NCBI GenBank assembly: GCA_018262855.1
Contig: JADFDO010000001.1
Coordinates: 124,001-188,000 of the forward strand
DNA from: Methanolinea sp.
GTDB taxonomy: Archaea > Halobacteriota > Methanomicrobia > Methanomicrobiales > Methanospirillaceae
Direction of reading: 5' to 3'
DNA length: 64,000 nucleotides
Shown: positions 32,486 through 39,679 of the stretch, one piece after another
How the letters are laid out: each line of letters opens with the position of its first letter
How positions within the stretch are numbered: position 1 is the stretch's first letter
The notes under the pieces: model-generated
What the model was told of the DNA's origin: nothing
The model's input: only the letters and a program-made list of their open reading frames with translations
Databases searched by the model: none
Position numbers and translations under genes: made by a program

Positions 32486-33711
32486 GCGACGAATCGAAAA
32501 AAGCCCCCTACATCGTCCCCATCGGACCGAACCACCCTGCATTGAAGGAACCCGTGATGTTCACCTTCGAGATGGAAGGGGAGATGGTCAGAGATGTGGA
32601 CTTTGCCCCCGGCCAGGCACACAGGGGGATCGAGTGGATGGGAATGCGCCGGAATCCAGTCCAGATTGTCCACCTCACTGACCGGATATGCGGTATCTGC
32701 GGGGTCTCCCATACGTTCGCATTCGCCCGCGCAGTCGAACAGATAGCCGGAATCGAGGTGCCGGAGAGGGCGGATTATATCCGCACCATCATTGCCGAGT
32801 TCGAGCGTATCCAGTCTCACCTCCTGTGGGCAGGAGTTGCCGCCCACGAGCTTGGCTTTGACTCGCTTCTTCATCTCACATGGAGGGTTCGGGAACAGTC
32901 GATGGACGTGATAGAGAACCTGACCGGAAACCGGGTGAACTACGGCATCGTGCAGGTCGGGGGCGTCCGCCGGGATATCGTCCCGGAGCAGCATCAGGTA
33001 ATTGAGGACTGCCTCACCACATACGAGGGCCTGCTCGGAAAACTGCTGAACCTTTTCCTTGACGATAAAACCATCACGATGCGGTGCAGGGACTGCGGGG
33101 TGCTCTCAAAGAAAGAAGCACTTGAACTCTGTACTGTAGGGCCAACTGCGAGGGCCTCGGGAGTCAACGTCGACCTTCGCCAGGATTATCCGTACGCAGC
33201 CTACGGGGATCTCGATGTGAAAGCGATTCTCCCCGACCAGCACCTGGGCGAGACTCACGGCGACGTCTACGACAGGATCGTCGTACGACTGCTCGAAGTT
33301 GGCCAGTCCTGCGGGATTATCCGGCAGTGCCTCTCGGAGATGCCGCCAGGGCCGGTTACTGCCGAAGAGAAACTCGCAAAGCTCCTTGCCGTCTGCAAGA
33401 AGGCGACCGGCGAGGCGATCGGGAGAGTCGAAGCCCCCCGCGGAGAGTGTTTCCATTATGTCAGGATGGATGGGAAGGAGGCCCCTCATACCTGGAAGGT
33501 GAAGGCATCCTCATACAGCAACCTTATGTCCTGGATCCCGATGCTTCGGGGCGAGCAGATCGCTGACATCCCCATCATCGTTGCTTCTATCGACCCCTGC
33601 CTCTCCTGTACTGACCGGGTTGCGGTGATCAGGCGCGGCGAGAAGAGCATTCTCACGAAGGAGGACCTCCATCGCCTGTCCGTCGGAAAGACCAGGAGGC
33701 TGCAGCGATGA
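32482..33711 (+). CDS. mbhL: Mbh hydrogenase large subunit L ([NiFe] site)
   Basis: 409 residues. Both nickel-ligating pairs are present: C70-x2-C73 in RICGICGVSH and C373-x2-C376 in DPCLSCTDR, so this is a catalytic hydrogenase and not a NuoD. About 30 residues follow DPCxxCTDR, a C-terminal peptide that maturation proteases remove after the nickel is inserted. It makes or uses H2 with electrons from ferredoxin. A candidate protease is encoded just downstream at 35261. 4-base overlaps with mbhK and mbhM. Confidence 0.96.
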   Translation: MSDESKKAPYIVPIGPNHPALKEPVMFTFEMEGEMVRDVDFAPGQAHRGIEWMGMRRNPVQIVHLTDRICGICGVSHTFAFARAVEQIAGIEVPERADYIRTIIAEFERIQSHLLWAGVAAHELGFDSLLHLTWRVREQSMDVIENLTGNRVNYGIVQVGGVRRDIVPEQHQVIEDCLTTYEGLLGKLLNLFLDDKTITMRCRDCGVLSKKEALELCTVGPTARASGVNVDLRQDYPYAAYGDLDVKAILPDQHLGETHGDVYDRIVVRLLEVGQSCGIIRQCLSEMPPGPVTAEEKLAKLLAVCKKATGEAIGRVEAPRGECFHYVRMDGKEAPHTWKVKASSYSNLMSWIPMLRGEQIADIPIIVASIDPCLSCTDRVAVIRRGEKSILTKEDLHRLSVGKTRRLQR

Positions 33712-34727
33712 GTCCTGTCGATCTTGCTGCTATGCTTGGCTGGCTGGTACTGCTCTCCCTCTTTGCGCTGGCAGGGGGTCTCTTCCTTCTTGGCGTGGAC
33801 CGGAAACTCGCCGCCCACATGCAGGCCCGGATCGGACCTCCTCTCCGCCAGCCATTCATCGACGTCGCCAAACTCCTTCAGAAGGAGAATGTGGTCCCGG
33901 TCAACGCGATCTCGGCCGTTTTCCACCTGGCACCGGTGATCGCGCTATCATCAAGCATTGTCATTCTCTTCTACCTCCCGGTAGGAAGCCTCCTCCCGGT
34001 GCTCGGCATGTACGGAGACCTGGTGCTGGTCATGTATCTTCTGACCGTACCCGCACTCGCGATGGTCGCAGGCGGTTTTGCGTCAGGTTCTCCCTATGCA
34101 ACGGTCGGAGCCCAGCGTGAGATGGTGACCATGATCGCCTACGAATTCCCGCTCGCGATCGTTGTGATTGGGATCGCATGGCGCCTTGGGGCGGCCGGCT
34201 TCTCATCGCCCTTTGCATTGGGGACCATGGCAGCAAACCCCATCTGGACCATCGTCGGACCGCTGGGAATAGCCGGGCTGCTGCTCCTTCTCCTGGTGCT
34301 CGTGGTGGTTACGCCAGCCGAGCTCTCCCGGATTCCCTTCGACACCCAGGAGGCAGAGACCGAACTTGCCGGGGGGCTGCTCGTGGAGTATTCGGGCAGG
34401 AACCTTGCCATGTTCTACCTTGCCCAGGGTGTAAAGACACTCGTACTCGCTGCCGTAATCGTGGCAATCTTCTTTCCATGGAACCTCTCGGGATTCCTCG
34501 CGATGCCCCCGTGGCTGGCTCTGCCCGCGGATATCCTGTTCTTCCTCGTAAAAGCAATCCTGGTGCTGTTCTTCTCGGTCACCCTCGTCCGGGTGGGAAT
34601 GGCAAGGTTCCGTATCAGTCAGGTGGTCTCGATTTACTGGATGTACCTCACCGTCATAGGGCTTGCAGGTCTCCTCCTCCTGATGGCCGATGCCGCACTT
34701 CCCGCACTGCTGGGGGTGGGGGTATGA
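33708..34727 (+). CDS. mbhM: Mbh hydrogenase subunit M (NuoH-like)
   Basis: 339 residues with eight membrane helices. The NuoH hallmark loops are present: 'GVDRKLAAHMQARIGPPLRQPFIDVAKLLQKENVVP', 'GAQREMVTMIAYEFPLAI' and 'LSRIPFDTQEAETELAGGLLVEYSGRNLAMFYLA'. The subunit ties the peripheral arm to the membrane arm and its Glu-rich loops carry the coupling in complex I. Overlaps mbhL and mbhN by 4 bases each. Confidence 0.95.
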   Translation: MSPVDLAAMLGWLVLLSLFALAGGLFLLGVDRKLAAHMQARIGPPLRQPFIDVAKLLQKENVVPVNAISAVFHLAPVIALSSSIVILFYLPVGSLLPVLGMYGDLVLVMYLLTVPALAMVAGGFASGSPYATVGAQREMVTMIAYEFPLAIVVIGIAWRLGAAGFSSPFALGTMAANPIWTIVGPLGIAGLLLLLLVLVVVTPAELSRIPFDTQEAETELAGGLLVEYSGRNLAMFYLAQGVKTLVLAAVIVAIFFPWNLSGFLAMPPWLALPADILFFLVKAILVLFFSVTLVRVGMARFRISQVVSIYWMYLTVIGLAGLLLLMADAALPALLGVGV

Positions 34728-35128
34728 AGTTCCTTCCCCTTTTCCCCGAGCTCCTCCGCCAGATACTCCGTGAGCCTGCGACCAACCGATTCCCGGCCAA
34801 GTACCTCCCGCGGACGGTAACGGGTTTCCTGAAGGCCGTGGGGGAAGGAAAGGCCACAATTGTCCCGCCGGTCCCCACTCCACCGAACTTCCGGGGTAAG
34901 ATCACCTACAAGATCGATTGCTGCATCGGGTGCGGCCTCTGTGCAAAAGTCTGCCCGGCCCATGCAATAGAACTCATTCCTGGAACAAAACAGATACGGA
35001 TCTGGGTAGGCCAGTGCATCTTCTGCTCCCAGTGTACAGGCATCTGTCCGAAGGGCGGCCTCTCCATGAGTGATGAGTTCCTCCTTGCCGACGAGAACCG
35101 GTACTCTGAAAACCTGATCGTGGAGTGA
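34724..35128 (+). CDS. mbhN: Mbh hydrogenase subunit N (NuoI-like ferredoxin)
   Basis: 134 residues from the ATG at 34724. Two full [4Fe-4S] motifs: C67, C70, C73, C77 (CIGCGLCAKVCP) and C98, C101, C104, C108 (CIFCSQCTGICP). It should take electrons from soluble ferredoxin, or give them in reverse, and pass them to MbhJ. The basic N-terminal part binds the membrane subunits. Last gene of the operon; a run of eight T residues follows. Confidence 0.95.
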   Translation: MKFLPLFPELLRQILREPATNRFPAKYLPRTVTGFLKAVGEGKATIVPPVPTPPNFRGKITYKIDCCIGCGLCAKVCPAHAIELIPGTKQIRIWVGQCIFCSQCTGICPKGGLSMSDEFLLADENRYSENLIVE

Positions 35129-35136
35129 GGGAATTC

Positions 35137-35144
35137 TTTTTTTT
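35137..35144 (+). terminator. T-run terminator after mbh operon
   Basis: Eight consecutive T residues begin 9 bases after the mbhN stop. With no stem needed in archaea, this is a likely terminator of the hydrogenase transcript. The convergent protease gene ends at 35261. Confidence 0.55.
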
Positions 35145-35260
35145 CTATCCGGGACTGCATCTTCCCGGAAATCAGGCCGGGCCGGTTGAGGTTTGACTTG
35201 AGGATTTATGGAAGGCACCAATTCTGCAGATGGGAAACCTGTATTCACCTGCAATAATAT

Positions 35261-35713
35261 TCAGGACTCCCCGCAAAACACCGGAATACTCCCAACCTTC
35301 CCACTCTCAAGGATCCTGATGAGCCGGTCCGTGCCTTCCTGTACTGCAGGGGTCAGGCCTTCACCTGTCGTAACCACCGTCGGTTGAATTCCGATAATCA
35401 GGATTACGTTCACCGCATCGCCGAGAAAGTCTATGAAGGTATCAAGCGGAAGCTGGTGGGTCCCAATCCCCACATCCCTGATCTTCTCCTTCGGAACGAT
35501 CATAAACTCCCCGGGGGCGAGACCCATATCCGCAGCGTCCACAATAACCAGGATCTCGGGGTGTTCGCGTTTCACCACGCCGGAGAAATTTTCAGGGGCG
35601 GTGCCGCAGTCGAATACTTTCCAGCCTTCTTTCCGGAATCTTGATGCGACATAGTTTCCGGCTCCGTCATCCTTCCTGAGGGTATTGCCAACGCCGAAGA
35701 GAAGGTTTACCAT
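35261..35713 (-). CDS. Hydrogenase maturation protease (HycI-type)
   Basis: 150 residues. Hallmarks of the M52 peptidase family: 'LLFGVGNTLRKDDGAGNYVA' (conserved Gly-Asn and Asp), 'ILVIVDAADMG' (metal-binding Asp) and 'GTHQLPLDTFIDFL' (metal-binding His). These proteases cut the C-terminal peptide of a hydrogenase large subunit after nickel insertion. The gene faces the Mbh operon, whose large subunit carries an uncut 30-residue extension, so MbhL is the likely substrate. It could also serve another hydrogenase elsewhere in the genome. Confidence 0.9.
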   Translation of the reverse strand: MVNLLFGVGNTLRKDDGAGNYVASRFRKEGWKVFDCGTAPENFSGVVKREHPEILVIVDAADMGLAPGEFMIVPKEKIRDVGIGTHQLPLDTFIDFLGDAVNVILIIGIQPTVVTTGEGLTPAVQEGTDRLIRILESGKVGSIPVFCGES

Positions 35714-35755
35714 GGTTGCTTCAATGGAGGGAGAAGTCCGAAACGCGATGCTTGC

Positions 35756-36424
35756 TCAATCATTCCCGTCGCCGGCACCAGGCTCTCCCTGCCGTCCTGT
35801 CATCATGGAAGGCACATGTTTCCTGATTTCCTGGAGGCGCCCGATCATCTCATTCTGCGTGCCTTCCATCCGGGCGATCGTCTCCAGGAAAGCTGGCTTC
35901 CTGGAATCGTCATCATCGGTGGTCCGGTACACGTTCCACATAAGGAGAAGGAGACGTTTATGCACCTCGATATCACGTGAGAGCCGCCTGAACTCGGCAA
36001 GAACCTGTTCGTCAGCACCGCCAACCCTCGCTTTCTGTACTTCGCCATCGATCTCCTGTTCTTTCCTGAAGAATTGCCTGATAACTTTACAGAGGTTTCT
36101 GCGGGTGATCGGTTTCTGGATGTAGTCTTCAAAAAGTGCACTGTATTCCTGGACTTCCCCTGGATCGAGAGTTTTGCCGGTGATCATCATTACCGGGATA
36201 TCCCGGGTTGATGCATCCTGCTTTATCTTCTCAAGTGTCTCCCATCCATCTATCGGTTCCATGATGATATCCAGAAAGATGAGATCGGGGCGTTCGTCCC
36301 TGATCAGGGAGAGGGCTTCTTCGCCTGAGTGTGCGACAGTCGCTTTCAATCCCTCCTGCCTGACAATCCTGGCGAGGATATCTGTGATTGCAGCATTATC
36401 ATCGACAATAAGGATGTGATGCAT
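35756..36424 (-). CDS. Response regulator with helical output domain
   Basis: 222 residues from the ATG at 36424, which has GGAGGGATG upstream and is 4 bases from the preceding stop. Residues 1-120 are a receiver domain: D8-D9 acid pair, phosphoacceptor D52 in LIFLDII, and K104-like Lys in IQKPITR. The C-terminal 100 residues are helical (EVQKARVGGADEQVLAEFRRLSRDIEVHKRLLLLMWNVY) with no DNA-binding motif that I recognise. It is the last gene of a four-gene leftward operon with two roadblock proteins and a HAMP protein. No histidine kinase is adjacent. Confidence 0.82.
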   Translation of the reverse strand: MHHILIVDDNAAITDILARIVRQEGLKATVAHSGEEALSLIRDERPDLIFLDIIMEPIDGWETLEKIKQDASTRDIPVMMITGKTLDPGEVQEYSALFEDYIQKPITRRNLCKVIRQFFRKEQEIDGEVQKARVGGADEQVLAEFRRLSRDIEVHKRLLLLMWNVYRTTDDDDSRKPAFLETIARMEGTQNEMIGRLQEIRKHVPSMMTGRQGEPGAGDGND

Positions 36425-36428
36425 CAGG

Positions 36429-37289
36429 TCACATCCCTCCGGCATCCGATGCGGAGGGGATATCCTTCAGGATCTTCCTGATCTGGCCCAGGTTTACTTC
36501 GGGGCTCGTGAGGATGCAAAGGTACTCGTTGAAATACGGGGCGATGATGACCTTTCCAGCAGGGATCTGGAGCGTCAGGTGGACAAATTGGCCTGTTCGC
36601 ATGACGGAACTTATTTCCTTTGCCGCTTCGAGCATATCCTCGGCGAGAATCACAAGCGAATCAAGTTCAACATCCCCGATAGAGAGGACAGAGGACCCTC
36701 TCCCGAAGATTGATACTGCCTGAACACCGGGGAGCCTGAGCATGCGGCCAAGCAGAAGGTGTGCCAGGTTCTCGGTATCGAGACCGCTGGGCAGTACAAC
36801 CGCTTTCTCTTCCACGGTCTGAGGAGAACCTTCCCTGGACTTCCGGGCGGGGATTTTTACTGAACCACCTTTCACAGCGGTCGCCCCTGCCTGCCCATTG
36901 ATTTTTTCTTTTCCAGACCCTCCCTGCGTTGGTACATGATCGGCAGGTTGACCTGAAATGGCAGCGGGTTCTGCCAAGTGATATTCAGTCCCTTCTGACT
37001 GAACGAGCCTGGCTGCAGATTCCATCTCTTCTCCTGAATACCGAAGGATTGAGAGATTCACGACAGGGTAGCTGGTGATATGAGAATATGCCTTCTTTCC
37101 CTTGAGCAGATCATCCTTTCTCTGGAACATGCAGCCCATCGGTTCACCCTTCCTGACCATGACATAGCCCTCACCATCACTCGCATTCACCCTGATGATT
37201 CCCTGAAAGCGGGCGGCATGGATGAGGATCCACTTGAACGGGGCCTGCATCTCGCCAATAAAGGTACCGGGAGGGAATGATTCCATCAT
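36429..37289 (-). CDS. Two-domain protein: DUF2226-like plus roadblock/LC7
   Basis: 286 residues. Residues 1-110 (PPGTFIGEMQAPFKWILIHAARFQGIIRVNASDGEGYVMVRKGEPMGCMFQR) resemble the archaeal DUF2226 fold. Residues about 110-160 are a Gly/Lys/Pro linker. Residues about 165-280 form a roadblock/LAMTOR domain (LLLGRMLRLPGVQAVSIFGRGSSVLSIGDVELDSLVILAEDML). Roadblock proteins dimerise and regulate small GTPases in other organisms. It overlaps the preceding roadblock gene by 4 bases, so the two may form a heterodimer. No GTPase gene is next to them. Confidence 0.72.
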   Translation of the reverse strand: MMESFPPGTFIGEMQAPFKWILIHAARFQGIIRVNASDGEGYVMVRKGEPMGCMFQRKDDLLKGKKAYSHITSYPVVNLSILRYSGEEMESAARLVQSEGTEYHLAEPAAISGQPADHVPTQGGSGKEKINGQAGATAVKGGSVKIPARKSREGSPQTVEEKAVVLPSGLDTENLAHLLLGRMLRLPGVQAVSIFGRGSSVLSIGDVELDSLVILAEDMLEAAKEISSVMRTGQFVHLTLQIPAGKVIIAPYFNEYLCILTSPEVNLGQIRKILKDIPSASDAGGM

Positions 37290-37663
37290 TGCATAGCTCC
37301 TGCAGATTCCTGGCTCTTTTTCAACTCGTAGCTGATCTGACCGACATTGGCAGAAGGATCGGTGAGCAGCAGGAGGAAATATCCCTCATCCAGGGGCAGC
37401 GAGAGGAGCGCAATATCGCGAAACTCAACGAAGACCATGGATATCTGATCGTCGCCGAGTCGTGTCGCCATCGCTCTCGATTCGGCCATAACGAATGACA
37501 CAACCGCGGCGAGCTGGTCGCCGTCGATATTCTCGGCGCCCATCTCCTCCTCAACCTCCCCCTCGGGATCGATGACAAGGGACATCCTCACTCCATCGAG
37601 GGAGAAGATCCTTTTCAAGTCAACGTTTGGCTTGCGTCCAGATGCTTCTCTGCCCGTACTCAT
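37286..37663 (-). CDS. Roadblock/LC7-domain protein (MglB-like)
   Basis: 125 residues. The single domain (about 12-115) has the roadblock pattern: 'DLKRIFSLDGVRMSLVIDPEGEVEEEMGAENIDGDQLAAVVSFVMAESRAMATRLG ... MVFVEFRDIALLSLPLDEGYFLLLLTDPSANVGQISYEL'. Such proteins are dimeric scaffolds or GTPase-activating partners, as MglB is for MglA. It lies 11 bases after the HAMP gene and overlaps the next gene by 4 bases. The natural reading is a signalling platform beneath a membrane receptor. Confidence 0.8.
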   Translation of the reverse strand: MSTGREASGRKPNVDLKRIFSLDGVRMSLVIDPEGEVEEEMGAENIDGDQLAAVVSFVMAESRAMATRLGDDQISMVFVEFRDIALLSLPLDEGYFLLLLTDPSANVGQISYELKKSQESAGAMQ

Positions 37664-37674
37664 TCCTCATCCCC

Positions 37675-38133
37675 TCACTGTTCCGTCTCGGCTTCTTCCT
37701 TCGCAAGGGTATCCAGAATCCGGTATGTATTGACCATCTTGTTGAAGGCGATGACGAGTTCCCCGATCTCGTCGTTGGATCTGACCTCGATCTCTCCTTC
37801 AGGCACATACCCCCTGCTGATTCGGGTAGCAATCGACGAGAGCTCAACGATGGGCTGGGTCACGTGGTGGGCGACAAAATAACTCCACATGAACACTACC
37901 AGAATCGTTCCTATTGTCAGGATCAGAACCGTGGCAGATGTCCCGATTGTACCGATGAAACTCTCTGTTCCACCCATAGAGACCACCAGGAGCAGGATCA
38001 CAGGAATCATCGCTACGAAGATCATGCTCACCAGTACCTGGTAAAAAATGGGGATTATGACCCCTTTTCTGAACAGTGATTGTTTACCCTCCCCGGGAGA
38101 CTGTTCCATACATGAGTGTTCCAGTTGAACCTC
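37675..38133 (-). CDS. HAMP-domain membrane protein, no kinase or MCP domain
   Basis: 152 residues from the ATG at 38133; a GTG at 38157 would add eight. Two membrane helices (about 25-50 and 62-85) are joined by a very short external loop (SMGGTESFIGTIGT). A HAMP domain follows (VTQPIVELSSIATRISRGYVPEGEIEVRSNDEIGELVIAFNKMVNTYRIL), then the protein ends. No sensor domain or output domain is attached, so signals must pass to other proteins, most simply to the two roadblock proteins encoded next. Confidence 0.78.
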   Translation of the reverse strand, partial: EVQLEHSCMEQSPGEGKQSLFRKGVIIPIFYQVLVSMIFVAMIPVILLLVVSMGGTESFIGTIGTSATVLILTIGTILVVFMWSYFVAHHVTQPIVELSSIATRISRGYVPEGEIEVRSNDEIGELVIAFNKMVNTYRILDTLAKEEAETEQ

Positions 38134-38198
38134 CATTAAACCTTTCTTGCAGTCCACTTCCGTTGAACATCATGAGTCCTGAAATGCCAGATGCCATC

Positions 38199-38206
38199 TG
38201 TATATA
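38199..38206 (-). promoter_or_regulatory. TATA box of the HAMP/roadblock operon
   Basis: On the minus strand this reads TTTATATA, a perfect archaeal TATA box. It lies 66 bases before the ATG at 38133 and about 42 before the alternative GTG at 38157, so the transcript would start with a leader of about 40 bases for the ATG. Confidence 0.6.
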
Positions 38207-38305
38207 AAAATACCAGGCTGGAGCTCTTTCGTTATTTCTGCCGGGATACCTTCAACAGGATTCTATGAAAAAGGGGTACAAAAAGATGATGTATGGATAC
38301 CCGCT

Positions 38306-39673
38306 TCATGGCGCAAACCCGGCACGCTGGTACGCTGTATAGCCACCGCCAAGGTTTGAAACCTGGGAAAAGCCATGCATTTTCAGGATACTCGCTGAGA
38401 TACTTGCCCTCTGCCCTCCCCTGCACATTACGATATAGTGTAGCGAGGAATCAAGCTCGGTATAGCGATTCCTGAGATCGTGCCACGGGATGTGAACTGA
38501 AGGATCTGCATGGGCTGAATTCCATTCTTCATCTGACCTGACATCGACGAGAACGGCCTTGCCTGTTTTTATTAAGGTACCTGCCTCTGCGGGTGAAAGG
38601 ACAGGAACCCTCCCTGTGGGGAGTCCGGCAACGCCCCATACGAGCATTCCGCCTTCAAGGAATCCCGGCACTCGATCAAACCCGACCCGGTGGAGCTGGA
38701 GTGCAGCCTCTTCCGCCTGTGGCCATGTATCCGCAACAAGGAGAATATCACGGCCCGGTGGGAGGATCCATCCCGCCTGCGTGGCAAAGTTCCCGGAGAG
38801 ATCGATGTGCCATGATCCAGGAATGTGAAGGCCGGAAAAGGCGGGGTAACTCCGGATATCCAGGAGGACCGCATCACCCCCTTTTATCCGTTCCGAAATA
38901 GTCTTCGGATCGATTGCGGAGGTCTGCGGGAGAGTTCGCATAAGGGCCGGGCCTGCCCGGTTGATCTCGGAACACCGGGCAAAGTGATCAGGTGCTGCAG
39001 GCATATCGGTCGTGAGTGCCTTTACGAAATCACTGCGGTTGCCGATACGGAGAGCATAATTGAACTTCTTCTCGTATCCGATGGTGCTTGTCCGCTTTGC
39101 TGCCATAGCCCTCCCGCAGAGGGAGCCCATCCCGTGGGCGGGATAGACCTCGCATTCGTCAGGGAGGGTCATGATCTTGGTATGGAGGTTGTCATAGAGG
39201 GATCCTGCGAGCGCCTCTGCCTTTCCCGGGAAGAGATCGGGACGGCCGACATCACCGACAAAGAGCGTATCACCGGGGAAGATGGCCACGGGAGTTGGCC
39301 CTCTTGCGAGATCGCTCGCGACATACGAAATGTGCTCGGGAGTATGACCGGCCGTCTCGATTACGCGAAAGCGGATATCTTCCAGCGTGATTTCGTCGCC
39401 TTCTGTGAGAGGCCTGTGGGGAAAAATGCAGTTCCCCGACGCTGGTGCATAGATCGTGGCCCCGGTGACTTCCGCAAGATCAAGATGCCCGGATACAAAG
39501 TCCGCATGCAGGTGGGTCTCCAGGATGTGCGTAATCCGGAGCCCCATCTCCCGTGCTGCACCTGTATACCGTGCGATATCACGGGATGGATCGATGACCG
39601 CACATGCCTTGTTCCCGGCAACGATGTATGAACTGTGCGCGATGCCGGGAATGAAAAACTGGTTGATTATCAT
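38306..39673 (-). CDS. MBL-fold/rhodanese fusion, persulfide dioxygenase-like
   Basis: 455 residues. Residues 1 to about 240 are a metallo-beta-lactamase fold of the ETHE1/persulfide-dioxygenase kind: 'ETHLHADFVSGH' (H54, H56, D58, H63; Phe in place of the second His of HxHxDH, as in some relatives), 'ETAGHTPEH' and 'YPAHGMG'. Two rhodanese domains follow; the first lacks the catalytic Cys (LLVADTWPQ) and the second has it (C417 in VMCRGGQRAS). The family uses O2 to oxidise glutathione persulfide, which is odd in an anaerobe. It begins 6 bases after the SLC13 gene, so it may handle a sulfur compound brought in by that transporter. Confidence 0.8.
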   Translation of the reverse strand: MIINQFFIPGIAHSSYIVAGNKACAVIDPSRDIARYTGAAREMGLRITHILETHLHADFVSGHLDLAEVTGATIYAPASGNCIFPHRPLTEGDEITLEDIRFRVIETAGHTPEHISYVASDLARGPTPVAIFPGDTLFVGDVGRPDLFPGKAEALAGSLYDNLHTKIMTLPDECEVYPAHGMGSLCGRAMAAKRTSTIGYEKKFNYALRIGNRSDFVKALTTDMPAAPDHFARCSEINRAGPALMRTLPQTSAIDPKTISERIKGGDAVLLDIRSYPAFSGLHIPGSWHIDLSGNFATQAGWILPPGRDILLVADTWPQAEEAALQLHRVGFDRVPGFLEGGMLVWGVAGLPTGRVPVLSPAEAGTLIKTGKAVLVDVRSDEEWNSAHADPSVHIPWHDLRNRYTELDSSLHYIVMCRGGQRASISASILKMHGFSQVSNLGGGYTAYQRAGFAP

Positions 39674-39679
39674 ACCTTC

